Shown one piece after another: positions 1-7,817 of a stretch of 40,078 bases of DNA. Position 1 is the stretch's first letter. Each line of letters begins with the position of its first letter. The notes below the pieces were generated by a model. The model did not search any database, was not told where the DNA came from, and saw only the letters and a list, made by a program, of their open reading frames with translations. This stretch comes from Paenibacillus tianmuensis (lineage in GTDB: Bacteria; Bacillota; Bacilli; Paenibacillales; NBRC-103111), in the NCBI RefSeq assembly GCF_900100345.1, contig NZ_FMTT01000051.1:1-40078 (forward strand), read 5' to 3'. The position numbers and the translations under genes are program-made.

Positions 1-244
1 ACCAGGTCAGCAGTGGAGTGTGAGACTTATGCATAATCGTCCCGGCAGTAACAGACGCCTGGTGCTTGCAGCGCGTGCATTGATACAGCTTGCGGGTTTC
101 CAGAAAGTAGAATGCAGTATGTTCGCATTTGGGACAGCAGAAGCCGTTCGCCCAGCGGATCTGGAACAGATGCTCGCGACATGCGTCATCCGAATGAAAC
201 TTTTCTTGAAATCTCTTCAACGTCATCAATTCTTGTTGAGCCAT
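1..244 (-). CDS. IS1595-family transposase, N-terminal part (runs off window)
   Basis: Read on the minus strand from the ATG at 244, which is preceded by a GGGAGAG ribosome binding site, this gives 81 residues with no stop before the window edge. It is the zinc-ribbon N-terminus typical of IS1595/ISXO2-type transposases: FQEKFHSDDACREHLFQIRW, then CPKC at about residues 38-41 and CTRC at about 56-59, then the motif VTAGTIMHKSHTPLLTW. The zinc ribbon is thought to bind DNA; the DDE-type catalytic domain would lie outside the window. Family recognition rests on the order of these motifs, not on a search. Confidence 0.85.
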   Translation of the reverse strand, partial: MAQQELMTLKRFQEKFHSDDACREHLFQIRWANGFCCPKCEHTAFYFLETRKLYQCTRCKHQASVTAGTIMHKSHTPLLTW

Positions 245-256
245 GCCAATCTCTCC

Positions 257-296
257 CGAACATTTATTTGTAATTAGTGTATCAAACAAACGTTCG
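257..296. promoter_or_regulatory. two near-consensus LexA-like boxes upstream of the IS1595 transposase
   Basis: Two 14-base sites resemble the Gram-positive LexA/DinR box (CGAAC-N4-GTTYG): CGAACATTTATTTG at 257-270 and, on the minus strand, CGAACGTTTGTTTG at 283-296. Each has one or two departures from consensus. They sit immediately upstream of the transposase start at 244, where a repressor could act. This is a pattern match only. Confidence 0.35.
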
Positions 297-329
297 TATG
301 TGAAGGTTTTTGCTGAGGTAACTTGATAT

Positions 330-1418
330 TCAAATTATATTATAATCAATCTTCGCAATAGGGGCTATTGGATTACCAGAAGAGAGAGACGCAGTTAACT
401 TGAATATCCCTTCTTCCAACGAATATGAAACATACATCCCATCGTTATTAACAGTCTTCTCCTTTTTATACGGATGGGTCTGGTGTGATTTACCTGTATA
501 ATTAAAATTATACATCTGTTTGTTGCTGAAGTTTATAACACTATACTGGACTGTTCTATTGCTTGTGGCATCAACATCAAAATCTCTACCATCACCTGTT
601 CCTTCAAATACATTGTCTAAAAGGTATAATGTTTCTGAGGGAATGAAAGTTTTTAATCGTAGGACGGCGTAGTCATCCCCACTTTTACCGATTTCTCTCA
701 AGAAGTTTGCAACAGTATGGATCTCTTTTTTTATATTTTGCAACTCTTGTTGCTCCCACAATTGCTTACACCAATTGATTTCATCTTGGATTTGTAGGGG
801 CAACTTTTTGTCCTCTTCGTCTGTCTTATCCAAGGGTTCAACATACTTCAATAAATTGTCCACAGGATAAAGAAAAAGCTTACTCTTACTTCGATTATTG
901 GACTCCCAGTTTTCTATCTTTGGCGCATGAGCAGCAGCGGTAACACGTTTTCCTTTGTTTTCAACGACGTTTGGTTGTGCTTCAACCAAACCAAACCGAA
1001 TATTATCTAGTTGATCTTTTTTCTGTCTTACAACAAGTTCAAACTCTAATACCCCTTTTAAGCCGTTAACCTGTTCTTGATACACGTGAACGTATGCATG
1101 TGTAAATACGATTTCCCGAATTGTCTTCTCGTGTCTCACGATTCGTACGGTCACGGTTCGATAATAACCATTGTCCGGCCTAAATTCAGTAAGCGCCCAT
1201 GCATAGAGCGTATTGGAGTTGTCCGCATCTTGTTCTATAGGGGGAAGCAGTCGAAGTGGAATCTCCCCCCGTATCTGAATCGAGTGCTCTGCATTATATG
1301 CTTTGGCTAAAAAGTCTGCTGGACTTGTGTTGGTATAGTTGTAGCCAGTAATTTGCCCATTGCCAAGCTTAATCGGCTGATCACCGGATTCTCGTTCTAC
1401 CCTCAATAAAATGCTCAC
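330..1418 (-). CDS. polymorphic-toxin-like protein 1, constant N-terminus plus DUF3238-like C-terminus
   Basis: The product is 362 residues. Residues 1-142 are nearly identical to the N-terminus of the protein at 11304-12344 and match the fragment at 16861-17124; after the shared motif DQLD-x-I-x-FG the sequences have nothing in common. Residues about 150-250 look helical and charged, like a linker. Residues 253-362 (starting LRLKTFIPS, with GDGRDFD, an SNRT and a terminal IDYN) resemble the DUF3238 family as I remember it. There is no signal peptide or membrane segment. A constant head with swapped tails is the hallmark of polymorphic toxins; the head is beta-rich and could be a tail-tube/Hcp-like export domain, which is inference. 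No immunity gene follows directly: an IS1595 element begins about 90 bp downstream, so the cognate gene may be lost or lie elsewhere. Confidence 0.7.
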   Translation of the reverse strand: MSILLRVERESGDQPIKLGNGQITGYNYTNTSPADFLAKAYNAEHSIQIRGEIPLRLLPPIEQDADNSNTLYAWALTEFRPDNGYYRTVTVRIVRHEKTIREIVFTHAYVHVYQEQVNGLKGVLEFELVVRQKKDQLDNIRFGLVEAQPNVVENKGKRVTAAAHAPKIENWESNNRSKSKLFLYPVDNLLKYVEPLDKTDEEDKKLPLQIQDEINWCKQLWEQQELQNIKKEIHTVANFLREIGKSGDDYAVLRLKTFIPSETLYLLDNVFEGTGDGRDFDVDATSNRTVQYSVINFSNKQMYNFNYTGKSHQTHPYKKEKTVNNDGMYVSYSLEEGIFKLTASLSSGNPIAPIAKIDYNII

Positions 1419-1676
1419 ATTGCATATCTCTCTTTAGGCTATGGCTAACCTACCAAATCGTTATCTTACATTTATATCGGATATATACGATTTCTATTTA
1501 ATGTAAATTTAATTACACTTTTGGAGATTTAGGAAGGGGATGTTTGAGAAGCTCATTTCCATATTTGAATTTTAGCAGTATACTATACAGTATGGAACAA
1601 TGGTATCGGCATCGAGGATATATCCCTTTCACGATCTCAAGACATGTGGAGTGCGTGGTAAGGATATATCGGGAGG
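992..1676. repeat. toxin-head module, copy 1 of 3
   Basis: This segment covers codons 1-142 of toxin 1 (992-1418) and the divergent intergenic region (1419-1676). It repeats in direct orientation at 11918-12636 and, shortened, at 16888-17335. The intergenic part is close to identical over about 200 bp. It includes a run GGAGATTTAGGAAGGGGATG, the T-rich promoter zone and an ATACTATACAGTAT inverted repeat. At its right end is a ribosome-binding-site element ending TATATCGGGAGG (1646-1676). Conservation of untranslated sequence at the same level as coding sequence points to recent duplication or recombination between modules. Confidence 0.85.
1556..1584 (+). promoter_or_regulatory. sigma-A-type promoter of the plus-strand arm, module 1
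   Basis: TTTCCA (1556-1561), a 17-base spacer and TATACT (1579-1584). The -10 overlaps the inverted repeat ATACT-ATAC-AGTAT (1580-1593), a good place for an operator. The same arrangement with the same spacing occurs in modules 2 and 3. In module 1 it now reads into a terminator with no gene between. Confidence 0.55.
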
Positions 1677-1704
1677 GACATTGAAAGGTAAATGTTTCAA
1701 CAAG

Positions 1705-1732
1705 GTCTGCTGAGAAAGCAGGCTTTTCTTTT
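1705..1732 (+). terminator. rho-independent terminator
   Basis: GTCTGCT (1705-1711), loop GAGAA, AGCAGGC (1717-1723), then TTTTCTTTT. It lies only 29 bp after the orphan ribosome-binding-site element of module 1, so any gene once placed there is gone. Confidence 0.7.
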
Positions 1733-1900
1733 ATGAACTATCCTAAAGAGTTAATAGTTAAAATGAAAGAAGTTGAATTTATTTACGACACCAGTATAGG
1801 TAAAGTGTTGAATGGTAACTACGTTGATAGCAAGCATTATGTTGACCTCTCCCCACAGCGGTGGAAGAAAATTGAGAAACGCAAGGTTACTTGTATTTAG
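1733..1900 (+). CDS. possible 55-residue protein or gene remnant
   Basis: This open frame starts at ATG 1733 and reads MNYPKELIVKMKEVEFIY.., ending KKIEKRKVTCI at TAG 1898-1900. Codon use looks natural, but there is no ribosome binding site: the start abuts the T-run of the terminator at 1705-1732. It is more likely the tail of a gene whose front was deleted than an expressed gene. I do not recognise the family. The following stretch 1901-1980 holds nothing else that I can see. Confidence 0.3.
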   Translation: MNYPKELIVKMKEVEFIYDTSIGKVLNGNYVDSKHYVDLSPQRWKKIEKRKVTCI

Positions 1901-1989
1901 TATGATCGATGTGTTGGTTATTGTATTATGGATAATAGAACGACTGCCTCAATAGGTATTTATAGAACATAGAACATAGGAGGACTTAC

Positions 1990-2559
1990 ATGGCCTGGAG
2001 CAAATTGAAGCAACATCTGGAGAGTTTTCTCTGTCCCGCGTTATATGGAAGGGTCGAATACCGTGCAACCGGCTACCGTTATTTACCCGATAAAGCAGGA
2101 CTTTGTTATATTGCGGTAGATAAAAAGAACGTATTCAATATGAGTGATATAACTACCTTAATCAGATGGTATCAGACGGAGCTGGATATTAAGAATGATT
2201 CAGATATCCAAATTCCTATCAACAATGAAGAAATTGAAGCGGTCAGAAAAGATACCAAGGGGATAGTTCCGGAGGATCGTCTAAAAGTAATTGCAAGAAG
2301 TAGAAAAATATCAGAATATGCAAAGGAGCTTTTGTCAGCACAGTCATCATTAAGTAAATCAAATTTTGTCGTTGTAGCTAATAAGTTTTTATCCATTTCT
2401 ATAGAGGAAAGCATAGAGAGCAATGATATCTTATTGAATATTCTTGCTTTGGTGGACAGACGAGTTGGAAAAAAGCGAATTTTAAACATGACCGAGAAGA
2501 TGAAGTTAAAGCATCCAATTGTGCAGTATTTTTATGAACTACGGCTTAGTACGTTATGA
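1990..2559 (+). CDS. SF0329-family-like protein (toxin-locus-associated, function unknown)
   Basis: The product is 189 residues, with a clear ribosome binding site AGGAGGA 7 bases before ATG 1990. The opening MAWSKLKQHLESFLCPAL followed by YGRVEYRATGYRYLPD is the signature I associate with the SF0329 family of Firmicutes and proteobacteria, small cytoplasmic proteins often found beside polymorphic toxin genes. There is no signal peptide or membrane segment. It sits 570 bp from the toxin 1 start, divergently oriented, and is followed by a terminator at 2575-2599, so it forms its own unit. An immunity role is inference from context only. Confidence 0.6.
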   Translation: MAWSKLKQHLESFLCPALYGRVEYRATGYRYLPDKAGLCYIAVDKKNVFNMSDITTLIRWYQTELDIKNDSDIQIPINNEEIEAVRKDTKGIVPEDRLKVIARSRKISEYAKELLSAQSSLSKSNFVVVANKFLSISIEESIESNDILLNILALVDRRVGKKRILNMTEKMKLKHPIVQYFYELRLSTL

Positions 2560-2574
2560 AAATAAATAACTCAT

Positions 2575-2599
2575 TCACCTCCAATCGGGAGGTTTTTTC
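2575..2599 (+). terminator. rho-independent terminator after the SF0329-like gene
   Basis: ACCTCC (2577-2582), short loop, GGAGGT (2588-2593), then a T-run ending in C. It lies 16 bp after the stop codon at 2559. A long open frame starting at 2556 runs through it and is therefore not a gene from that start. Confidence 0.6.
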
Positions 2600-2660
2600 A
2601 TGCTATCAACCTTTTTCAATCAATTACCTATGCCTATCGGTTAGTATTCAAAAGGGTCCT

Positions 2661-3118
2661 GATAGCATTGGTGAGAAGTTCAGGAGATGGCTGACGAACA
2701 ATAGCAATTGGGAAAATAAGCGAGAGATGATAAATAAAATATTCGCCGAATTCGGATATGTCATTTATGAAAAAAAAGACCGGTACAGTGCAAACACGAA
2801 GTACATTGCGACAGAGAATGCTCTACCACTCGAAAACGATAGAGGTTATAAAAATCCAATTAAGCCGTTGAAAGGGGTTGGGTGTGGGAGGGGAAAACTT
2901 GCGGCAGGTCGGGTTGCTTTCGTTTACGTAGTGCTGCGGAGTGAAAGCAATTCCCGAGAAATGGAAGAACCAGTTACTTACCCCTTGATGAAGTTGAAGA
3001 ATTACTTTGTAAAATGAATGGTGTAGATTTCAACGAGATTCATAAGGATAATGTAACATTAAGTGTGAAGATAATAAGCACTTTCTATCTTCAAAGTGAA
3101 AAATCATTGACAATTTGA
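2661..3118 (+). pseudogene. frameshifted relict of an unrecognised gene
   Basis: From 2661 one frame has protein-like sequence (GEKFRRWLTNNSNWENKREM, then IFAEFGYVIYEKKDR) and becomes composition-poor near residue 100. Around 2945 a different frame takes over with equally protein-like sequence (RNGRTSYLPLDEVEELLCKM, then NGVDFNEIHKDN) and ends at TGA about 3118. A single gene broken by a frameshift is the simplest reading. I see no start with a ribosome binding site and do not recognise the family. Confidence 0.4.
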
Positions 3119-3148
3119 TTATCAAGATTTTCTAATGTTAAAAACCAC

Positions 3149-3162
3149 CTAACAATTGTTAG
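3149..3162. promoter_or_regulatory. perfect 14-base palindrome upstream of the SUKH gene
   Basis: CTAACAATTGTTAG is a perfect inverted repeat about 60 bases before the SUKH start codon, a plausible operator position. No matching copy was noticed elsewhere in the window. Confidence 0.35.
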
Positions 3163-3222
3163 CTACAGCAATGCTAGGGATAAAGTTTGATGTAGCGAGT
3201 TTATATTTTGGAGGTATTACAA

Positions 3223-3867
3223 ATGTATGATAAACAAATTGAGGACAGTTTGAAAATCTTAAAACAAGCTAAAATATCCCTTGCTAAGGGTATGACTAAA
3301 CAAGAATTACGGCTTGCCGAGATGCGTTTCGGTATAAAGTTCCCTTCTGATTATCGAGAATTTTTATCCGCTTGTTTGCCTCTATCGGATGATTTTACAA
3401 ACTGGCGTGATGTAAGTGATGAGAACGTATTTTTTATAAAGCAAAAAATGTTTGATTGGACTATCGAAGGAGTTTTATATACAATTGAAAAATTAAATGG
3501 ATGGCTTCCAGCTTGGGGGAATAAACCAAATATACAGGAATGGGCATTGGCATTAGCAAAGCAAAACATAAAGAAACATCCTCTGTTTATGCCCATTTGT
3601 AGTCACCGCTTTCTTTCTTTAAGTCCGATGGAAGCCGGAAATCCTGTCTACTCTATTCATGATGGCACTGATGTAATCTGTTATGGTCAAGATTTTTGGG
3701 ATTACATAAAAAGAGATTTTGCAGATTATGAACCTCGTGATACAGTTGATTTGAAATCTATTAAAGAGCCTATTCCTCAATATAATGTGTTTGTCTATCA
3801 TAGTATTAACAACTTTTTTTATCAAGGTAAAATTTCATATGATGAACATGGAAAGTACATATTATAA
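3223..3867 (+). CDS. SMI1/KNR4 (SUKH-1) family immunity-type protein
   Basis: The ATG at 3223 is chosen because GGAGG lies 9 bases upstream; a TTG at 3208 in the same frame is too early. The product is 214 residues. The N-terminal segment EL-RLAEMRFGIKFPSDYREFL matches the SUKH signature (an E followed by G-x-x-x-P-x-D-Y-x-x-F-L). The C-terminal half is longer than a minimal SUKH domain. Proteins of this superfamily commonly neutralise nuclease and other polymorphic toxins in the cytoplasm. No toxin gene is adjacent, so this is an orphan or captured immunity gene (inference). Confidence 0.75.
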   Translation: MYDKQIEDSLKILKQAKISLAKGMTKQELRLAEMRFGIKFPSDYREFLSACLPLSDDFTNWRDVSDENVFFIKQKMFDWTIEGVLYTIEKLNGWLPAWGNKPNIQEWALALAKQNIKKHPLFMPICSHRFLSLSPMEAGNPVYSIHDGTDVICYGQDFWDYIKRDFADYEPRDTVDLKSIKEPIPQYNVFVYHSINNFFYQGKISYDEHGKYIL

Positions 3868-4005
3868 GCATTTTGAATACAAAATTTATAGAATACACGA
3901 TTAACATGATTTTCCAACACAAATACTCTTGGCATTTCAGTAAAAGCATTAACGACATATCCCTATTATTTTAAACAGTAAGACATAATGAAAGGAGATA
4001 TTCTT

Positions 4006-4154
4006 ATGACACCAATTATTGACATACTGGACACAGTGTTAGCCAGGTTAGAAAATTCCCATCGAATAATGACGTAACGTATCATCTATACCATATGCGA
4101 ATCGCGCGGAACATTGGGCAGTTGAAAATGGATCTTAAAGCATTTCAACCTTAA
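4006..4154 (+). pseudogene. tiny frameshifted ORF with intact ribosome binding site
   Basis: AAAGGAGA precedes ATG 4006. The frame reads MTPIIDILDTVLARLENS and stops at TAA 4075-4077. Another frame continues sensibly from about 4060 (SNNDVTYHLYHMRIARNIGQ..) to TAA 4152-4154. One indel would join them into a protein of about 48 residues. The family is not recognised. The surrounding 3868-4005 holds nothing else that I can support. Confidence 0.35.
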
Positions 4155-4209
4155 GCTTCAGGACAAATCGATGACGCTACGTTGAACAAGTAGGATTATT
4201 CGTGCCGAA

Positions 4210-4368
4210 TTAATCTACTTGTATTTTAATGCCGCCAATAACAGGTCTGAACTTATCTGTTGCGGACGCTAATAGTTTAAGTGGTTCACTATATTCAATT
4301 TCAATGTAATCTTTACTAATGATTTGGAAAAGCTCTTTTCGTGAAGATTGTTGTAAATGTGTACTCAA
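4210..4368 (-). CDS. possible 52-residue protein following the DUF7674 relict
   Basis: The minus-strand frame opens at a TTG (4368) 2 bases after the stop of the DUF7674 frame, with the GGGAGGG inside that gene's last codons as ribosome binding site. It reads LSTHLQQSSRKELFQIIS.. and ends GGIKIQVD at 4210. The tight coupling supports translation, although TTG starts are weak. It may be a complete small gene or a gene tail. I do not recognise it. Confidence 0.4.
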   Translation of the reverse strand: MSTHLQQSSRKELFQIISKDYIEIEYSEPLKLLASATDKFRPVIGGIKIQVD

Positions 4369-4372
4369 TTGT

Positions 4373-4760
4373 TTATTTACCCTCCCAAAAATCGTTGAGT
4401 AGATTCCAATATTTAAGAGATTCTGATTTAAGATATGGTTTAAAAACATCTGGATCGAGGTCGCTATCAGAAGAGAGATTTTGAATTGCTTCTAACAAAC
4501 CAATCGTTGCTGCTTCCCTAACATACTCATCTCCAATAATATGCAAATCTTCTGCTAAAGATTTCGGGGAACTCCTGTATCTCATTTGCTTTGAATAGAC
4601 TGATTAGGTGACGAGCAAAATCGGCTAAATCAAGATACAAAAGTTGCTCATCGCCTTCTGTATAATTTTCATCTAGGTAAGTCATCCGGCGATTACGATA
4701 AGATGGACAAGCCCGTACCAGTAGAGTCATTACGTCTTGTCTTACAATAGGATGCTCCAT
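4373..4760 (-). pseudogene. DUF7674-like immunity-type gene, broken by a frameshift
   Basis: The start ATG 4760 has AAAGGCGG upstream. The first frame, MEHPIVRQDVMTLLVRACPS.. to EFPEIF, is continued in another frame by LAEDLHIIGDEYVREAATIG.. to NDFWEGK at 4373. The join is near 4570-4575, where two bases are missing or one is extra. The pattern (GDEYVREAATIGLLE, LKYWNLLNDFWEGK) matches the DUF7674 family, about 125 residues, as I recall it. These proteins are frequently found with polymorphic toxins. As sequenced the product would be a 77-residue fragment with a wrong tail. Confidence 0.65.
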
Positions 4761-4779
4761 AAAAACCGCCTTTACTAAG

Positions 4780-5612
4780 TTAATTTGTTCTGAAACTTTG
4801 TACAGTGCTCCAATTCGCTTTCTTGCAGGAATCAAGCAACATCACCCTTTGGATTTCAGTCTCATCAAGCTTTTTGTGAAGCTCAAGGAAACGAAACCAA
4901 AATAGGTAGTTATCCAGGTATTTCGTCGCAACGCCATTAAACCTGCGTACCCAAGTTTTTAGACGGGCGTGATATGCGTTAACGTGTTGGATGTGGTAGA
5001 TGCCTTTGCGTATTAAGATGCCTTTCCGCAGATTAACGGCATGGTGCTCGATGCTCGACTTTGCCGCAAAGGACTTGTAGTTTCGGGCGGAGTCAGTGCA
5101 GAGTTGCGATTTCGGTGCGATGACTTTTCCAAGAACAGCATCCAATTCTTTTGCTGTAACGCGACCTCTGCCTGCTACTTTGGAAACAACACCGCTAGAG
5201 CGGTCAACAGCAACGACGACGCAGATTTGCTCGTGGCTAATGCCGCGTAGTTTTGAGCTTCCGCCGCTTTTTCTCGGCTTTCGGTGAGTAACCTTCTTTT
5301 TGCCTTTTAGCGACTCAAGAAGAACGTTTCGTCGGATTCGACGATGCCTTGAAGTTTACGGACATCGAGGCTGCGGATGGCATTTAGGATTTTGTGCCGC
5401 CAGTAAAACGCCGTGGATATATGGATATCTAGTTTCTTGGCGATTTTGGGCAGCGTTAAGCCTTGTACCATGTATTCGAAGTATTTCTTCCACTTGTCAG
5501 GATATCGCGTTCCCGCAATCGGCGTCGCCGTTGCGTCGTTAAATGTCATACCGCAATTTTTGCAAAGATAACATTGCCGAGAACGGTACTTGTACGAAAA
5601 GAGCGTATTCAT
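4780..5612 (-). pseudogene. IS1595/IS1016-type transposase, truncated and frameshifted
   Basis: The frame from ATG 5612 gives one CKNCG half of a zinc ribbon (the first CxxC is gone), then the HTH-like segment LTLPKIAKKLDIHISTAFYW and ESDETFF carrying the first catalytic Asp. It stops near 5307. A second frame continues directly (SLKGKKKVTHRKPRKSGGSS, VVVAVDR with the second Asp, then LCTDSARNYKSFAAKSSIEH and HVNAYHARLKTW) down to the stop at 4780. A single indel near 5310 explains the break. The truncated start abuts the end of the gene at 5614, so the upstream IS end was probably lost by deletion. Confidence 0.8.
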
Positions 5613-5613
5613 T

Positions 5614-6180
5614 TCAATCTTCCCAATAAAAAAGTGCGTCGTAAACTTTATAAGGTGTATCCGAAAAAATTGTTGGTATAGTAGTTTGAAAGTCCAGTGG
5701 TTGTAATAAAGATTCTTTATCTGGTAGTTGAAATGAAAACTCGTTAAGTAACTTTTTTATATTCGCTACTTCTCTAGCCCAGTCTCCATTTGGAAGACTA
5801 TCAATTATATCAACGTTTAAAAAGTCTCTGCTTCCCCCTGTTGCATGTTTAGTAATTTGCCCTTTTCCTAAAACTGCGATTGGAGCAAGCCTACATAAAT
5901 ATATTCTTATTCCATTTCTCCAGAGAACGCCACGTAAGTCACTAGAAGAACTCCCATCTTTCTTCCAGCAAAAAACATCAACATACGAAGCAAATCCACT
6001 ACCATAATGATCAAAAATGGATTCAAATTCAAGGCTATTAATTTGATTAAGTGAACCTATTACTTTTGATAAATAATCATCAATAGGTTTGGAGTCATAT
6101 TCTTTCATATTGTACGGATAATAATCTCCTACAGGCTTTCCTTCGATAATCCGTTTTAGTTGTTCGTTAGTTAAAATCAT
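5614..6180 (-). CDS. hypothetical protein, 188 residues, possible immunity protein
   Basis: ATG 6180 is chosen because AAGGAAG lies 7 bases upstream; an ATG at 6222 lacks this and overlaps the previous gene. The product is cytoplasmic, with no membrane segment. Recognisable stretches are IYLCRLAPIAVLGKGQITKH in the middle and the C-terminus FSDTPYKVYDALFYWED. I do not recognise a named family. It lies 32 bp behind the nuclease-like gene at 6213-6656 in the same orientation, so the two are probably co-transcribed and this could be its partner (inference). Confidence 0.6.
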   Translation of the reverse strand: MILTNEQLKRIIEGKPVGDYYPYNMKEYDSKPIDDYLSKVIGSLNQINSLEFESIFDHYGSGFASYVDVFCWKKDGSSSSDLRGVLWRNGIRIYLCRLAPIAVLGKGQITKHATGGSRDFLNVDIIDSLPNGDWAREVANIKKLLNEFSFQLPDKESLLQPLDFQTTIPTIFSDTPYKVYDALFYWED

Positions 6181-6212
6181 TGATAACTTCCTTTTAAGAT
6201 GAAATGCCAATT

Positions 6213-6656
6213 TCAAGCCCAATTCAATTGAAAGCTTATTGTGTTTGCATCATTAGTGAGCTTTTGCATATTCCAATCTTGCGAACTTTTTGCACTCACA
6301 CTGTAGTATTTTTCAATGACAGACAAAGGTATTAAATATCCATAAATGATTCCCATCTGATCAAGAATAAATGCAAAGTATTCTTTACAAGCAAAGCTCG
6401 CACATGTTTCCTTAATTTTTCTGACATGTTCCAGTGGTTTGATCATAGTAAACTTAAAATTATTTGTTCCTTCTTTTCTGCTTCTGCTTTTTACTGAAAT
6501 CCCGATTCGTTCACCATTCTTACTTGCGATAATATCGATCCCAACATGACGCACGAGAACACATTCGTAGCCGTTTTTGGAAAGCCAGTACATTATTAAG
6601 TGTTCTCCAAAGTCCCCTGTAATGTGTGTATGATTAGAACTATATTCTGATATCAT
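6213..6656 (-). CDS. PD-(D/E)XK nuclease-like protein
   Basis: The product is 147 residues from ATG 6656; the upstream sequence AGGGAGCGAC is a fair ribosome binding site. Near the N-terminus GEHLIMYWLSKNGYECVLVR is a helix-strand lead-in. It is followed by GIDIIA and, eleven residues on, ISVKSRSRK: a catalytic Asp followed by hydrophobic strand and V-K, the pattern of PD-(D/E)XK nucleases of the Holliday-resolvase/restriction-like type. The usual second acidic residue is replaced by Ser (S-V-K), so catalysis is uncertain. The downstream gene at 5614 may be its partner. It could be a toxin domain, a solitary nuclease or an inactive relative. Confidence 0.55.
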   Translation of the reverse strand: MISEYSSNHTHITGDFGEHLIMYWLSKNGYECVLVRHVGIDIIASKNGERIGISVKSRSRKEGTNNFKFTMIKPLEHVRKIKETCASFACKEYFAFILDQMGIIYGYLIPLSVIEKYYSVSAKSSQDWNMQKLTNDANTISFQLNWA

Positions 6657-6689
6657 AAAGTTTTTGTCGCTCCCTATAAAAACGATATT

Positions 6690-6971
6690 TTATTTACTTA
6701 TTGCATTTATCAGCGGATCTATTAGTACTCGAAATTGTTCAAGAGATATTCCATTCCCATACATCTCCAAGATTTCTACCAGTTCGGAGGTAAATTCATG
6801 GTTCTTGAATAATACTATTTGTTTAATTAGTTCATGAACGATTTCATTGCTTTCCATTGTCCTGTAAAGTTCAAAATGCTCAACAAGACGTTCCAAAGAT
6901 GGTGGCAAATTATTGTTTACAGAATACATAGCCATATAATGCTCAAATGTTACAAAATTATCTTCGCTCAT
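6690..6971 (-). CDS. hypothetical protein, 93 residues
   Basis: ATG 6971 has GGAGAGG 8 bases upstream. The sequence is acidic and probably all-helical (MSEDNFVTFEHYMAMYSV.., LERLVEHFELYRTMESNEIV). There is no signal peptide or cysteine. It precedes the nuclease-like gene by 33 bp in the same direction, so the run 6971 to 5614 may be one operon. I do not recognise the family. Confidence 0.6.
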   Translation of the reverse strand: MSEDNFVTFEHYMAMYSVNNNLPPSLERLVEHFELYRTMESNEIVHELIKQIVLFKNHEFTSELVEILEMYGNGISLEQFRVLIDPLINAISK

Positions 6972-7019
6972 ATGTTATACCTCTCCACTTTCAAATAAAA
7001 TTTCTATCGATACTCCTAT

Positions 7020-7559
7020 TTATCTATACTTGTACTGTTTAACAGATAAATTATCGCTCAATATGGATTCAAACTCTTTCACCTGCTCTAAGCTTTCGAA
7101 AAATGACCTAGGAATTATAAGTGCCTTGTTTTTGGCTACATAGATCACATGGAGTTTTTTATTGCGCTTCACTTTGTATACTTCACACCACTTAATTTTA
7201 CCATTGCCCACTTCCGATTCAGTGCTAATTCCACAATCATCAAACAAGTAAAAATATTCTTTTTGTAATAACTTGTCACTAGCAAATACACTTTTCAATC
7301 TATAATTTGTTACAATTCTACTTAAAGATGTGACTAATAGGCTAGTAGCAATGCCAGAGAGAATAAACAATGGCGTCAAAGTTTCTTCAAGTGAAGAACT
7401 GATTAATCCTGTAAGCATAAAGACAGCAAACAAAAACACCGCCATAAATACCAGATTATATTTTGAATGTGAATGTAGAAGTTGAAAGTCCTTATAGTCA
7501 CTATAAGATAATCTTCCTTTTAAAGAAATTTTATATTGGGGAATTTCCTTTGAAATCAT
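7020..7559 (-). CDS. YcxB-like membrane protein
   Basis: ATG 7559 has AAGGAGAG 7 bases upstream and is preferred over ATG 7592. The product is 179 residues. Two membrane segments in the N-terminal half (about residues 35-55 and 60-82, LVFMAVFLFAVFMLTGLI and TPLFILSGIATSLLVTSL) are followed by a soluble C-terminal domain. That domain has YLFDDCGISTESEVGNGKI, a W at KWCEV, and ALIIPRSFF, the pattern of the YcxB-like C-terminal domain. Function is unknown in the family. The next gene upstream starts only 55 bp away and is probably in the same operon. Confidence 0.65.
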   Translation of the reverse strand: MISKEIPQYKISLKGRLSYSDYKDFQLLHSHSKYNLVFMAVFLFAVFMLTGLISSSLEETLTPLFILSGIATSLLVTSLSRIVTNYRLKSVFASDKLLQKEYFYLFDDCGISTESEVGNGKIKWCEVYKVKRNKKLHVIYVAKNKALIIPRSFFESLEQVKEFESILSDNLSVKQYKYR

Positions 7560-7613
7560 TACTTTACTCTCCTTGTGATTTATGTACTCCATAGTCTCAA
7601 TAAAACCAATCTT

Positions 7614-7775
7614 TTATCGTATCGTCGGTTCAATTGCTCTTACAATAACTTGATGCCGAGCATCGCTTTCAGAGAATGCTTCAACAGTTTCTTTATCTGT
7701 TCTTACGTCTTGATCATCCGAATCATCAGATTCACTATACTCGTATTCCACTTGATAAAATTTATCCATCAGCAT
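7614..7775 (-). CDS. small acidic protein, 53 residues
   Basis: AAAAGGAAG sits 5 bases before ATG 7775; a second ATG at 7769 is possible. It encodes MLMDKFYQVEYEYSESDDSD.. and ends VRAIEPTIR. The product is rich in Asp, Glu and Ser, with no membrane segment. It is 42 bp downstream of the ATP-grasp gene and 54 bp upstream of the YcxB-like start, so it fits an operon. I do not recognise the family. Confidence 0.6.
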   Translation of the reverse strand: MLMDKFYQVEYEYSESDDSDDQDVRTDKETVEAFSESDARHQVIVRAIEPTIR

Positions 7776-7817
7776 TACTGCTTCCTTTTATCAGACTACC
7801 TTGAAATCCGTGTTTCA

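Noticed and set aside
2556..3017. 153-codon open frame starting at the end of the SF0329-like gene
   Set aside because: Its start region runs through a terminator hairpin and it has no ribosome binding site; only the later part looks coding and is listed as a relict.
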